From contig MU400609.1 of the NCBI GenBank assembly GCA_022578965.1, positions 81,864 to 145,863 of the forward strand: DNA of 64,000 bases, read 5' to 3'. Positions 22,014 through 35,095 of this stretch are shown one piece after another. The stretch is from Xylaria sp. FL1777. Its lineage: Eukaryota > Ascomycota > Sordariomycetes > Xylariales > Xylariaceae. The notes beneath the pieces are model-generated. The model had not been told where the DNA came from and ran no database searches. It saw only the letters and a list, made by a program, of their open reading frames with translations. A program made the position numbers and the translations under genes. Every line of letters begins with the position of its first letter. Position 1 is the stretch's first letter.

Positions 22014-25000
22014 ATGAGCAGCAAAAGTTCCAAGCCGAGTGACCAGCAATGGGATGATAAGAAGGATCTCATTCGGGAGTGGTATCTCGTACAGGATAAG
22101 TCGCTTAAGGAAGTTCAGAGAGAATTAAAAGAACATGGGCTGGATGTTCCGTGAGACATGCTCATTTCACCAACTAGTTCGATATGCTGACAACCATAGG
22201 GTCCACAAAATTGAAGCCAAGATTCGAGAGTGGAAATTTCGAAAGAACATTGGAAAGGAAATATGGACCTCTATCGATCACCACATCACCAAGAGAAAAC
22301 GTGACGACAAGGAATATGAAGTGATACTCTGCGGCAGGCGTATAAAGCCAGAGACAGTCACAAGGGAGACAGATCGTCACCGTGATAGGTCTATATGGGC
22401 TCAACTTGCCCTACGTAAGATTAGATTCCCATTCTCGCATCTAGATGTTCGTACTAATATTGAGCAATAGAACGAAATTCGCCACCTCCGCTGTCGACAG
22501 ACTCTCAGGTTGCCGTTTGCACTCCACAGCCTATCAACATGGAATTCAAGTGGCCAACCACTTTACCGTGGCTCAGATTCTCATCGCGAGAGTTACCTAG
22601 TTAGTTGATGCTCCAAAGATCGATGAGTCCTTTCCGCTAACAGTATATAATCAAGTGATACTCAAAGCCTGCCAGTCGTTCATATTAGAAAGTCATAATG
22701 CGTCCTCTAAAGATCTGATTTCTGCAATTCTACCTAAAGAATTCAGAACAAATATGGCGCGTATCGGAGTTTCTAAACTTGCTGCTATCATCGGGAGATC
22801 AATGCCGGAAAGGTATGACCAGGAGAACCTTCAACGTGCCCACAGTCTTCTAAGTAGACCAGCCGAAGACTCTGTGCGCGAATATCTCTCAATGATCATA
22901 TATAATGTGTCCAACAATGCCCTCAACCTAATGTCAGATTCTGAGTGGGAGCAAACTATAAAGGTTCTTGAAGGCTGTGGTATCTTTCGCCTCGGCGTTG
23001 GTCTCAGAAAAGATAAGAGTCCAACAATAGATGGATTTATGGAAAAGCTCTACGATGCCTCGATTCGTAGGTGCGTTCTAGGTTTTGACAATTCTAAAGA
23101 CGTCGGAGCCGAAACCGTAGTCAAATGGCTACTAACAGTAGGATATTGCCCGAATTCTGCTGCAAAAGCTCTTTGGGCTAGAGTTGAAGAACTCAACGGT
23201 ACCTTTTATGGCTGCCAACGGCGCATATTCGACTTGACAAAATACCTCCTAAACGCGGGTGCTAGCGCCAATATACTAATGCCACGTCGCAACATGAGTG
23301 GTTTGTCTAAGACAATCCTAGAATTCACCCTGGAAGGGTGTTGGAGCAGCGACATAACTTTCAAATTGGCAGAGCTTTTGTTTAAGCACGGCGCTTCCGA
23401 GAATCTAAATCGGGCGCTCCACTTGGCGATCAGGGGAAAGGAGAACGACCTTGTTGGAATGATTGTACAAAATGGAGGTAATCTCACCGCTGCCTTGAAT
23501 CCTTCATCCGAAAGTCCTTTGGACAAGGAAACTGCCCTAACCGTAGCAGCGTCTACGGGTCTTCAAGAGACATGGCACATCTTGAATCTTCTATCTGGTC
23601 AATCTCAAATCGACGTCTTTCGCATCGTTATCAAAACAAATGTACTTATTGCAGCGGCGGCCAGGGGACACAATGATATCATCTCGTCTCTGTATAATAA
23701 CTGGCCCACTATTATGGCCGACGAGTATGGCATTACGCCATTACACGCAGCAGCGCGATGGGGGCACTTGAGCACCTGCCAACTGCTGCTATCTTTACCA
23801 GTTGCACATAACACATGGACCATTGCGAATTTCTCCCCCCTTCATGCCGCTTGCTACGGTAGGCATAAAGACGTGGTGGAATTTTTGATTATGAATGGTG
23901 CTAATGTCAACGATGCTCCTGGATTTGGTTCCGCTGCTGAAAGGCTCCGATTCCAGGCTTGGTTCAACAAATGGGACCCTACATCCGGGATAGCGCCTCT
24001 CAATTATTTATTGGATATGTCGGAGTTGAGACGGCTTTCTACACCGGACTATGACGATGTCCTATCGCCGCGATCGTGATGGGAAATCAGTCATTGACCC
24101 AAAGCCTCCTTCTAAATCGGCCTGCTGAGACGAGCGAAGACCCGTTTGAAATTACAGCAATCGCCGTCGCCGCCGTGTCTGGCAACCTGGGTCTTCTGCA
24201 ACATCTTCTCGCCCATCCGCCATCTTGCCACACTGGACCATTGCCACTACACGCCTCTCTTTCGTATAACACCTACTTTTATGAGATATCTAGCTTGGTT
24301 GAGCGCATTCGAAGGGACGAATATCGGCCGGGTGGTGAACTAGATTTGAGGACAAGACGCCGATACCGCTCTGGAAGACGGGTCTGTGGGAGCCCACTCG
24401 CTCTAGTAGCAAGTTCGAAGGGCTTTAATGCGCTCGAAGCGACTTCCCAACTTTTGGCAGCTGGCTTTTGCGCCGATGCACCCACATGGGTGGTTGCTGC
24501 TTCCTGTAACAACACTGCGTTTGTTCAGACCCTTCTCAATCATGGTCAACGTTTCGATTATCGTCAATACGCCATCTACTGCAATGGACTAGACAATTTC
24601 CGTCACCGCTGCCCTTTGGCATTTGCCATAAGACATCGCAACAAAGAACTGATTAGCCTACTAATAAAAGCTGGAATAGATGCCAATGGTCGTGAAACAT
24701 GTGTGGGAGCACCTCTCCTGGAAGCAGTGGAAAGGGGCTATTTAGACATTGTGGACTATCTCATTCAAGCTGGGGCAGGCGCAAGTGCCAACGACAGATT
24801 CTCGCATCGTCCCTCTCCTCTCCAATTGGCCGTAAAAAGGGGCGAAACCGACATAGTGCATTATCTTGTTCAAGCCGGGGCAAATGTTAACAGCCCACCT
24901 GCTTGGCAGAGAGGAGCAACCGCGTTGCAATTCGCCGCTATAAACGGCCACTTGGGGCTTGCTAAGTACCTGATCGATAAGGGTGCTGAAGTCAATGCAC

Positions 25001-25392
25001 TACCATCACTGATTGGTGGTAGAACTGTGCTTCAGGGAGCTGCAGAGCATGGAAGGCTCGACATGCTGGAGTTTCTACTGACAGAGGGAGCCCTAACCAC
25101 GGGTCGATGGCGCCACCATTTCATCGTAGCAGTCAAATTAGCAATCAAGGAACACCACTTCGTTGCGGCAGATCTTTTGAAACGGTCTACGGACTGGTCA
25201 GAAGAAGATGAGAAGCGGTTGAAGCGGTTAGAGTGGTCAAACATGCTGGGCATGTTTTGTAACACTAACTCTGAGGGATATGAACTGGATGAAGCAACTC
25301 CTGATGATGAGACGGGTCTGAGTCAGGAGGAGTATCACGACCCTAACTCTGAGGGGGTGAACCAGATGACGCATCTACTGATGACGAGATGA
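22014..25392 (+). CDS. Clr5-domain ankyrin-repeat protein, about 1056 aa, altered C-terminus
   Basis: The N-terminus is a Clr5 domain (a fungal helical module of about 50 aa): QWDDKKDLIREWYLVQDKSL, then HKIEAKIREWKFRKN after splicing. Exons are 22014-22150, 22200-22414, 22471-22599, 22644-24075 and probably 24135-25392; introns are 49, 56, 44 and 59 bp. Ankyrin repeats fill the rest, for example YGITPLHAAARWGHLSTCQL, SPLHAACYGRHKDVVEFLI, PLLEAVERGYLDIVDYLIQ, SPLQLAVKRGETDIVHYL and TALQFAAINGHLGLAKYL. The last intron is inferred: without it the frame stops at 24079 in mid-protein. Its GTGATG donor is weak, so a frameshift there is the alternative. The acidic tail ends at 25392 after a one-base loss in a G run. 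Such proteins are thought to mediate protein interactions; the molecular role is unknown. No NACHT or effector domain was seen. Confidence 0.75.
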
Positions 25393-25562
25393 ACAACGGT
25401 GACAAAGAAGGTGATGGTACTTTCAATATGGAGTACGACATTGATATGAGTCGGGAGGAGTAGATGGTTAACGAAGTAGACGCCAAGGGAGAATATGATG
25501 ACGCCTTTGACACTGGTATGGGAATTAGGAAACTCAAAGAGAGTATTGTTACTGGGGCATAA
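25393..25562 (+). pseudogene. Out-of-frame remainder of the acidic ankyrin-protein tail
   Basis: In the next frame the acidic tail continues (EPDDASTDDEMNNGDKEGDG) to a TAG at 25461-25463 and, past it, to a TAA at 25560-25562. The sequence is homologous to the tail's own earlier repeat, so this was coding until the one-base loss in the G run at 25353-25357. Confidence 0.6.
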
Positions 25563-25829
25563 GTTGAACTTACAATTCCTAGAGTAACATGGTTGTTTCG
25601 ATCAAGAATCTTGTTTATTAGATAAGCTAACTACCTCCCCCACGGGCTATTGCTTCACGGGCTACCTAACTACCCGCTTTTTATGCAACACGCGTATTTA
25701 ATTACTTTTTTATAACTTTATTACTTTTTATTTTTTTTTTTGCTTTTTATATTTAATTGAAGCGTTTTTTTTTTTTTTTATTGCAATGCTTTTTTTAAAC
25801 AATAAAAAGCGTATGTTATAATTATTTTA

Positions 25830-25961
25830 AGTGCTTTAAACTAAAAGCATAAAATAATAAGCTATGTTTGCTACAAGCTATAACTTACTTTCTTTAGGAG
25901 CTTATGTAAATATATTTATAGATTTAAAGCTTATGTTTTATATATTTTAGTTTAAAGCACT
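25830..25961. repeat. 132-bp terminal module, heavily mutated copy
   Basis: Starts AGTGCTTTAAACTA and ends TAGTTTAAAGCACT, forming its own terminal inverted repeat. It aligns without gaps to the reverse complement of 50971-51102. Twenty-six positions differ as C-to-T or G-to-A losses here, against two in the opposite sense and no transversions. Confidence 0.88.
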
Positions 25962-28900
25962 TTTGTTGATTTTTAAGCTAGAGTTTACTTTATATATATA
26001 TGTATACTATTTATACTTATAAATTATTTGCTAATAAAACTTAAAAAAAACAATTATAATATTACTTAAAGCTTTTTATAGTAATGCTTATATTTAGTGC
26101 TAACTTTATAATTAAAATACTTTATTATATTATAATATTTTAAGCTTAAATAGTTAAAAATTAAGCTTTATTTATTAATTTATTAATTAGTATTATTTTT
26201 TTACTTTATTATAAAACTATAAACTTTTAATAATTTTAGCTTTAGCTTAATTAATAATTGCTTTTTAAAAAAACTAATAGCTTTAAAACTTTTAAAATTT
26301 ATTAAAAAACTTAGTAAACTAAATAAACTAGCTAATAATATAATATTAAAGCATTTATTTAGTAATTATATTTAGTATTTTATGTAGTATATTTTGCTGC
26401 AATTAAAACATAACTAATAATATATATTAAAATATAACTTTATATAAACTATTATTAGTATTATTTTAAATTATTATTAATTTAATAAATTATATAAGCT
26501 TAAGCTTAAAGTTAAGCAAGTTAAATTAATTTAGTATATAGTATTTTATTATAGTAATATTATATTAATAGCTTAAACTAGTTATAAAAAAAGTATTATA
26601 TTATAAATTGTTTTAGTTATTATATAAAGTATAATAACTTTATAGTTATGCTTATTAAAACAATTAAAATATAATTAGTTTAATTTAATTGCTTAGATTT
26701 TTAATATTTGTTTATTATTAATAATAAATAATATAATAAAAGTTAATTAATATTATATAAATAATTATAAAAGTATATTTTTATTATTTAATAAAATAAT
26801 GCTATATAAGCTAAGTTAACTTTAAAAAGCTTTATATATATTATTTTTAAGCTTAAATAAACTACTTAAAAACATTTTATTAACTTGCTTTATAATTTTT
26901 TATTTAACTAAAAAATTACATTAATAGCTATTAATAAGCTTTATATAGTTTATTAATAAAAAGATTTCCGGATTATATACTTTAATATATATTATATAAA
27001 AGCGTTAGTTTTATAAAATATATTATAGTTTAGCTATATTATTACATTAAGCTTAAATGCTTAAAAGTTTATATTATTTAAAACTAGATTTTAATAATAA
27101 AGTATTTATTTAAAAAAACTGCAATTTATTTATGCTTTAGTTAATTAGCTTAATATATTTTTTATTATTTATTTTATAAAAAAAAATACTATTATAAAAA
27201 ATTACTAATAATTAAGTTTTTTAATTAATAAAACATAGCATAGTATAACATACTTAATTTTTAAAACTATTGTTTTTATAAATAGCAAAAAAAAGCTTAT
27301 TATTATACGTTATTTTTTAATAATATAGCTTTAAAAATTAAAGTTTACTTTAATTAAAATAAAGCGTTTTATTTAAAAATATAATATAAATATATGTTTT
27401 AATAACTAATAGTAATTATATAACAAGTTTATAAAGCTAAACTTTTTTTATTAAATTATGTTTACTATTATAGCTTTTAAAATAACAATAAATATTTATA
27501 ATATAACGTATATTATTTAGTTTAGCTTTGTTGCTTTTAAAAACTTTTTAAACTTATTATAAAAGTTTAGCTAAGCTATTTAAAATAATATAACATAAAA
27601 AATAGCATTTTTTTTTGCTTTTTATTAGTATTTTAATTTATTAAAAGCGCAAAAAGTTAAGCTTTTTAAACTAAAATATAAAAAAAAACTACTAAAAAAC
27701 AATTAAAATAATTTGCGTTTTATAATAAACATAAATAATAGCACATTAAAAAGCTTAACGTTTAGCTATATATAGTTTATATTATTAAATTACTAATTAA
27801 TTATAATTAATAAGCTTAAAAATAAAAATAGTTTAATAATTAACTTTAAATTAAAATAGTTTAAGCTAATTAAGCTTATTAAATAAACTAAAGCTAAACT
27901 AAAGTTTAAAAATAAGCTGCAAGCTATTTAGCTAAGCATATATAAGTTTATAAATATAAAATGCTTTAAAAAGTATGTTTTATAATTTTTATAACAATTA
28001 AATAATAAAAATATTAAAAAGTAAAAAAATATATAATAAAAAGTATGCTATAATTTATGTTATTATAATTTTAATTAATTACTAAAATTATTGCTAAAAA
28101 TATGCTAATAGTTTGCGCTTTAAAAAAAAACTATTTTTTAGTTTTTATAGCAAAAGCTTTAAAAATTTTGCATAAAACATTTTGTAAATTTATATTAATA
28201 CTTAAACTTTACTATTAATAGCATAACAAAATATTTTATGTTAAAAAAAGTTTAATAATATATTACTACTATGTTTAATAAAGTAATTAATATAAATACT
28301 ATGTTTTTTTTAGTTTATAATGCTATAAAAATATTTAAATAAAATAAATAAAAAAAATATAGCTATGTTTTATATGCTAAGCTTTTTATAATATATTAGT
28401 ATGCTTTTAATAAACATATTAAGCATTTTGCAAATAAAGCACAAATTAAAAATGCTACTAAAAATATACTTTGTTTAACTTTAAAATTAACACTAAAAAT
28501 ATAAATAAAGCAGCAATTAAATATTTGTTAAATGTTTAATATATAATTAAGCTAGTTAGCTTTATGCTTAATAATAGCTATAACTTTTGTTTTATTGTTT
28601 TTAATAAAACTAACTATAGTTGCATTATTTTTAAGTGCTTTTTTTATATATATAAATATATTGCTAGCTATAAATTTATTAATATAATTTAGATTATTAA
28701 AATATAATAAAGAATTACTAGCAAATAATAGTTTTAAAAAGCTAAAAAAAAAACAAAAAAAGTAAAACATATATAATACTTTATGCTAATTTATATTTAG
28801 CTATAGTTCTTTAGTTTTTTTTTTTTTTTTTTTGCTTTTTTATAATTAAAAATATATAACTGCTGTTTTTTATTACTTTTAATAAATAGCTTATTTTTAT

Positions 28901-29638
28901 TAGCTAAACTTAGTATATTTTGCTATATTAAAACTTTAATTAATTAAATAACCTTAATGTTAAACTTATTAATTTTAATATTAGCAAATTATTGCTTTTT
29001 TTTTATTAATAGATTTAGCATATTAAAAAGATTATATAACGTAATATAATTATTAATATGTTTTTTAGTATTATTATTAATATATATTTTACAAGCATAT
29101 TTAATAATATTTTAGTTAATAAAAAAAAAAATATGCTGTTTATTTTAATATGTTTAAAAAAACTATTTTATATTATTATAAATTAAAGCAATATAAAAGC
29201 TTATAATAGCTAATTAATTAAATATAACAAAAATATTTTACGTAAAGTTTTTGTTATTTTTTATATTAATTGTAAAAGTATTATTAATATACTTTAAAGC
29301 TAAATTAATAGCTTTTTATTTGCTTTTAGCTATAGTATATTAAATAAAGCTTAACTGTAGTATTTTTGTTGCAAGTTTTAGTTTTATAACATTAAAATAA
29401 AATAACTAAGCAAAATATAACATTTTTAGTTTATAATTACTAAACTTTTTTTTATAAAAAAAAATAAAAAAATAAAAAATAATTTAATATAATACTTTAT
29501 AATTATTAAGTTAAACTACTATAGTTATTATAAGTAAATATTTTATAATACTTATATATTAGTAATAGCTTTAAAACTTAATATTAATTAATTTGCTTTT
29601 GTTTTAAATATATTTTTTTGTTTAATTTATATATTTTA

Positions 29639-29925
29639 TGTTAAAATAACTAATTATTAGTTATAACTTTTATATATAGTACATATAATAAGTTTTATAT
29701 AAAGACTACTTTGTGCGAGGGCTATTATATAAACTAAGGTAATCTTGGTGTTAGCTTAGCTTGTATGCTAGCAAAGTTCTTATATATAAAGGAAAACCTT
29801 TGCTTTATATAAAGTTTTTTTTCTTTTAAATATATAGAACATAAATAGCTTATAATATAAAGATTATTGTACTTTGTTTTAGTATATATATGTTAAACGT
29901 ACGATTATATAAAGCTTATTTAATA
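29639..29925 (+). repeat. Copia 5' LTR, 287 bp
   Basis: Direct repeat of 36727-37013, same length, beginning TGTTA and ending TAATA, preceded by TTTTA. Contains the less mutated word GTGCGAGGGCTATTATA. Confidence 0.9.
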
Positions 29926-32900
29926 CTAATTAGTAGTTATATTTGCATTTTTAACTTATTTATAACGAACTATAGATTAGCTAAAGTAATAATAAAGTTA
30001 TACAATATATTTTTATTTTAACTTATTAAAAAAAGATTTGTTTTTTGTATTATGCTTGTTTTTTTTTTAACGTATAAATATATTGTTTAGTTTACTTCTT
30101 TTAATTAGCTAAAGTAAGTACGTACAAAGAAAAAAAAAAGAAAATTTAATTTATTTACATATAAAAACTAGACTTTTAACTTGTTTGTTAGTACTAAAAA
30201 TAAAATAAAGAAAATAGCAAGCAACTTTATTACTTTTTTAATTATATTGCTATATAAACACTAAGCAATATATTAATTATATTGCTATATAAAAGCAAAA
30301 CAGCAATTTATATAACCTAGATATAAAATTAAATATATTATATAATTTAGCTAAATTTATTATATTTTAAAAAAACAAACAACTGCTTATAACGCTTTTA
30401 AAGTTAAGGCTAGTTATTTTTACGTACGAAAATTTAGCTAAAAATGTTTTAATAAGCGCATAATAAATAAATGCTTAAATTAATTTTAAAATATAGAGCT
30501 AAAAGATTAATTTTAGCTATATAACTAAAATTAAGCTAAATATTAAGCTAGTATTTTATTATGCTAACTATTTATATTTTTGTAAACTATTAAACTACTT
30601 TTAAAAAAAGTTTGCTAAAATTTTTAAAAAATAAACAAAAAATTATTTCTAAAAAATTTATTAAAGCATACAAAGCGTTTTGCTTAAAAATTTTAAGTTA
30701 AAAAAAATTTACTTAATATTAAAAATAACTATAATTTAAAAGCTTATAAAAATAGTTTATAAAGATTTTATAATTAAGAAATTAAAAAAACTACTAAATA
30801 TTTGTTATATAATAACTATTTAACTATTAGTAATATTTTTAATACTAAGCTAACAGCTAAATACTTTTTTATATAATAGTTAAAACTTTTTAAACTATTT
30901 ATATACTAGACTACTTTTTAAAAACCTAAGTTTTAACGTACAATTTTAAACGTAACAATATAAATACTAACTGCAATTAATCCGGCTAAGTATTAAATAC
31001 TAGAATTCTTTTAAGCTGTTTGATTTTTATATAACAAAAGCAAGCTATAAACTAATTTTTTAATTAGTATATAAATATTTTGTTTAGTATTATTTATTGC
31101 AAATATTAAAGCAAAAAATATATGTTTATATAACATTAGATTTAATTGTTAAAAGCACGTTTTTTAACTTATTTTTAACAAAGTTTATACAAAATAAATT
31201 TATACTTTTTAATAAATATATTGCTTTTTAAAAAAGCTAAAACTTAAGCTAAAACTATATAAATAAGTTATATAACTTGTTATATAATAAGGCTTGTTTA
31301 TTTATTGCTGCTTGCTAATGTATTAAAATTACGGAAAATTAATATTACATTATATTTTTATATATTTTAAAAAGTTATATAAAGAACTTTTTTATTAACT
31401 ATATTAGTTTAAACAAAACTTAAAGTAAAATATACTATATAATAAATACTTATTTTAATACTAATATAAACTATAGCTAGTATTAAGCTAACTAAACAAT
31501 AGTTTTTTTTGTATAAATAAAAAAAAAAACCTAAATTTAGCTTTGCATAAAGTATTTAAATTAATGCTTAATAAGCTTAAAAAAGCATAGCAAACGCTTA
31601 GCGCTAACTATTAAAGCAAAATTTAACTAAGTATAAACGTTATATAAAAATGTTAAAGTATACTAAAGTTAGTTATAGCGTTAATTTTTTAAAAACTTAT
31701 ATATAAAGGATTTTTTGCTAATTTATAAGCATGCTTACGTATAGCATTAAATAGTATAGCAAAAACCTTTATATAAAAAAACAATAAGTTATATTTTATA
31801 AACTAAAAATATAACTATAGCTATATAAAAAACTAATAACTTAGATTTATACTAAAGTTATTAAGTTAATTAATTAAATAGCTAAGCTATTTTTAAAGCT
31901 ATAACTAAAAAGATTAAAACTTTTATACGAACAAAAAATGCTTTATTTATTAAAAGAAAAGCTGCTAGTTAATATACTATACTTTTTAAGAAAAGGCTTA
32001 TATAAAAAACATATTTTTTAATTTGCACAAAATAATTTATAGCTAAAAACTTACTTTAAAAGAATTCTTTTTATATATAACAAAATGCAAAGAATATTTA
32101 AAGTTAAACAATAGTACTAAAAATATTAATAAGGAATTTAGTAATTAAATTATTTAATATTTAGTAAATAGCGCATTTTTTTATTATATAACAAAAGAAA
32201 ATATTTAAAACTATAAAACAATAATATTATATAATTAGTTTATATTAAGCAATTATTATTATATAAACTACTAAAGTAAACTATAGAATATTAGCGCTTT
32301 TAATTATTTAATAATAAAGAAAGCCTAATTAAAAGTATACTTTTAAATATATTTTTATATAAAAGTTAGTTAAACTTTAAATAGCGCTTATATTTGTTTT
32401 AATAGAAATAATACTATAAGTGCTATAAGCATTATATAAATAAAAAACGCTTTTAATATAATTATATATTATATTTTAAATATTTTTACTTTTTTTTTAT
32501 TTTTATTAAAGAATGCTAATTGCTTAAAAGCATACTTTAATAATATAAAAAACATTATTATATAACAAAATAAAAAAACTATTTTTGTTGTATAAAAATA
32601 AAAATACTTGTTTTTTAATATTAGCTTATATAAAGCAAGTTTATATTTTATAGAAATAAAACTTCGAAAGCTTTATAAACGCTTTAAATATTTTTATACA
32701 AAGAAATTATATAATATGCTTAGTTATATAAGCTATAATATTAATTGCTTTGCTTTAAAAAAAATTTAAAAGTTTTGCTATTATTATTAGTTATATAACT
32801 AAACATTTTATTATTTTAAGTTTATAATTAAAAATAACTGTAATTTTAATTATAAAGTTATAATTAATGCTATATAAATAAATAACAAGCAAGTTTTATA

Positions 32901-34434
32901 TATAATTAATGTAGCTATATTATTTTAAGCAGCTATATTTTTAAAATTTATATTTGTATAAAACACTTAAAAAGCTTTATATAAGTACTAAATTAACGTA
33001 TACTAAAGACTTTTAAACTATATTATATATAACTTTAGTATAAACTTTTTGTTTAAAAAATTTTAAAACTAAGCTAGAATTATAAGTATAAAGTGCTAAA
33101 AAATGCTTATTAAAGTTTATTAAGCTATTAATAAAATAAAAAAAGCATATAAACTTTTTTGTTATATATATAATATATTAAAAGCTAAATTAAATTATTA
33201 TACAAAAAATAAATTAATTTTATAAATAATAATTAAAGCTTTAAATAATACTATAAAGCTTAATAGCTTAGTTTTAATGCTTTTTATATTTAAGGCATAT
33301 TTAAAGGTTAATTAAGACTTTTTTTTTTTGCTAAATATTGTATAAAGAGCTAAAGCAGTTAAAAAAGCTATAAAAATGTTTTATAAAAAACAAGCAAAAA
33401 TTAAAATTAGCTATGCGATTTATAAACGTAATAAGCTAGCTTTATATAAAGTATTATTTTTACTTTTATGTAGTAAAATCTTTATATAGCGTAAAAAGCA
33501 AAGCTAAAAAAAACTATATAAAATATAATTAATTAAAAAACTTAACATAATTATTAACTTTATAAATAGCTTAATTTGCTTTAAATAAATATAAATTAAG
33601 CTATATTATTATATAATTAAATATACTTTAGTAAATAGTAAAAAAAAAAACATAACTACTGCAGAACTAGCTATAAAACTAGCTATACAAAAAAAACACA
33701 AAAGACTTAAAAAAGCTAAAAACTTTTTTATAGCGTTTATATGAAACATTAGTAACTTGTTTTTAATTTTAAAAAAGGAACAAAATTATGCTTTAGCAAT
33801 AAAGTTACGCAAAAACGGCATTATTAGTACTTTTAGCGCTTTGTTTGAAAAATCAAACGCTATAAAAATTAATAACTTTGTTATATAAGGTGTTTTTTAG
33901 TTTATAAAATATAATTTAAACAAATATAGTAATACTTAAATTTTTAAGTTTTGCTTTATATAAAAGATTAAAAAAAAAATAATTAAGCTATATAAAAAGT
34001 TTAAATTAGTTATGCAAAGCTATAATAATACGGAAAAAAAAACTATACTAATTTAATTGCTAATAATTTAGCAAATAAGCTAACAGCTATTATTAGCTTT
34101 AAGCCTTTTGTTAATTTAAAACTTTAATGCTTTAAGCAAGCTTTAAAATATTATATAAGCATATATATAATTAAAAAACAAGCTTACACAAAAAATTCTT
34201 GCATAATTACTTTTTAAACTTGTTTTAAAGTATTTTAAAAAAACGATTATATAAATTATATAACTATTATATAGCTTAGCTAAGTTAAAGCTATATTAGT
34301 TTAAAACTTACTACTAATATTATTATAAAAAACTTAGTATAATAGTTTTTATATATAACTTATGTTTATTGTTTATATTAAGACTTTTATACGAATTTAA
34401 TATTATAAGTTTATAAATAAACAATATGTTTAGC

Positions 34435-35095
34435 TTTACTATACTTAAATTCTTAGTAAAAAAAGAATATAAATTATACAAAGCAAAGTTTTATGCAAAG
34501 CTAAAGAAAACTTTATAATAAGATTACTTTATTAAATTTAACAGTAGTTAAGTTACTTTTTTATATAAAGAAAATATAACGCTTACATAAAAAAGCTAAG
34601 CAAATTAACTAGCTTTAATTAACTTTTATATAAAAAATGCTATATAGCAATATGTTTTTTAATGCGTATATAGCGCTTATATAAGCAACATTTGCTAACT
34701 AAAAGCTATATATAACTTTATAGCTGCTGCTTAAGTAATTAACTTAGCATTAGCAAATGTTAAAAATTTAAACCGTAAAGTTAAATAGCAAATAAATAAT
34801 TATAACTACAAATTAATGTTTGTATTTTTGAATTTAAGTTATATAAAACTGTTTATGTTTATAAATAATTTATTTGCAAATAATACTAATATAACTTTAT
34901 AACTTGGATTTATTATTATATTTATAATAAAACACTATATAAAAGAAAACTTAGCTTTTAAAATCAAAGGAAATATTATATATTAAAACTTTAGTAAGTG
35001 TAAGCAAATAATGCAAAGTATACTAGCTAGCAAATTATATAGCATAATAAATAGCTTTAATAGCGCTATAGCTTTTTGTATAACGCTTTAAAAAA
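34435..35095 (+). pseudogene. Copia polyprotein remnant (RT end and RNase H)
   Basis: One frame, interrupted by stops, shows fungal Copia landmarks in order: FLVKKEYKLYKAKFY, YISNIC.LKAIYNFIAAA (compare AYIA-CQPEASFDLSFAAQ), KNLNRKVKQQINN, LFMFINNLFANNTNIT (compare DASFANN) and SILASKLYSIINSFNSAIA (compare SVLAAELYALV). All codon starts share one phase over 650 bases, which shows few indels. Confidence 0.82.

Noticed and set aside
24076..25392. Second half of the ankyrin frame as a separate gene
   Set aside because: It starts in mid-repeat with no promoter gap, and a 59-bp intron joins it exactly in frame to the upstream Clr5/ankyrin part. One gene is simpler.
28552..28770. A 72-codon frame present in both inverted arms (also 48162-48380)
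   Set aside because: Low-complexity F, I, K and N composition typical of AT-rich DNA. The two copies differ by transitions with no sign of selection, so shared ancestry of the repeat explains it, not a conserved gene.
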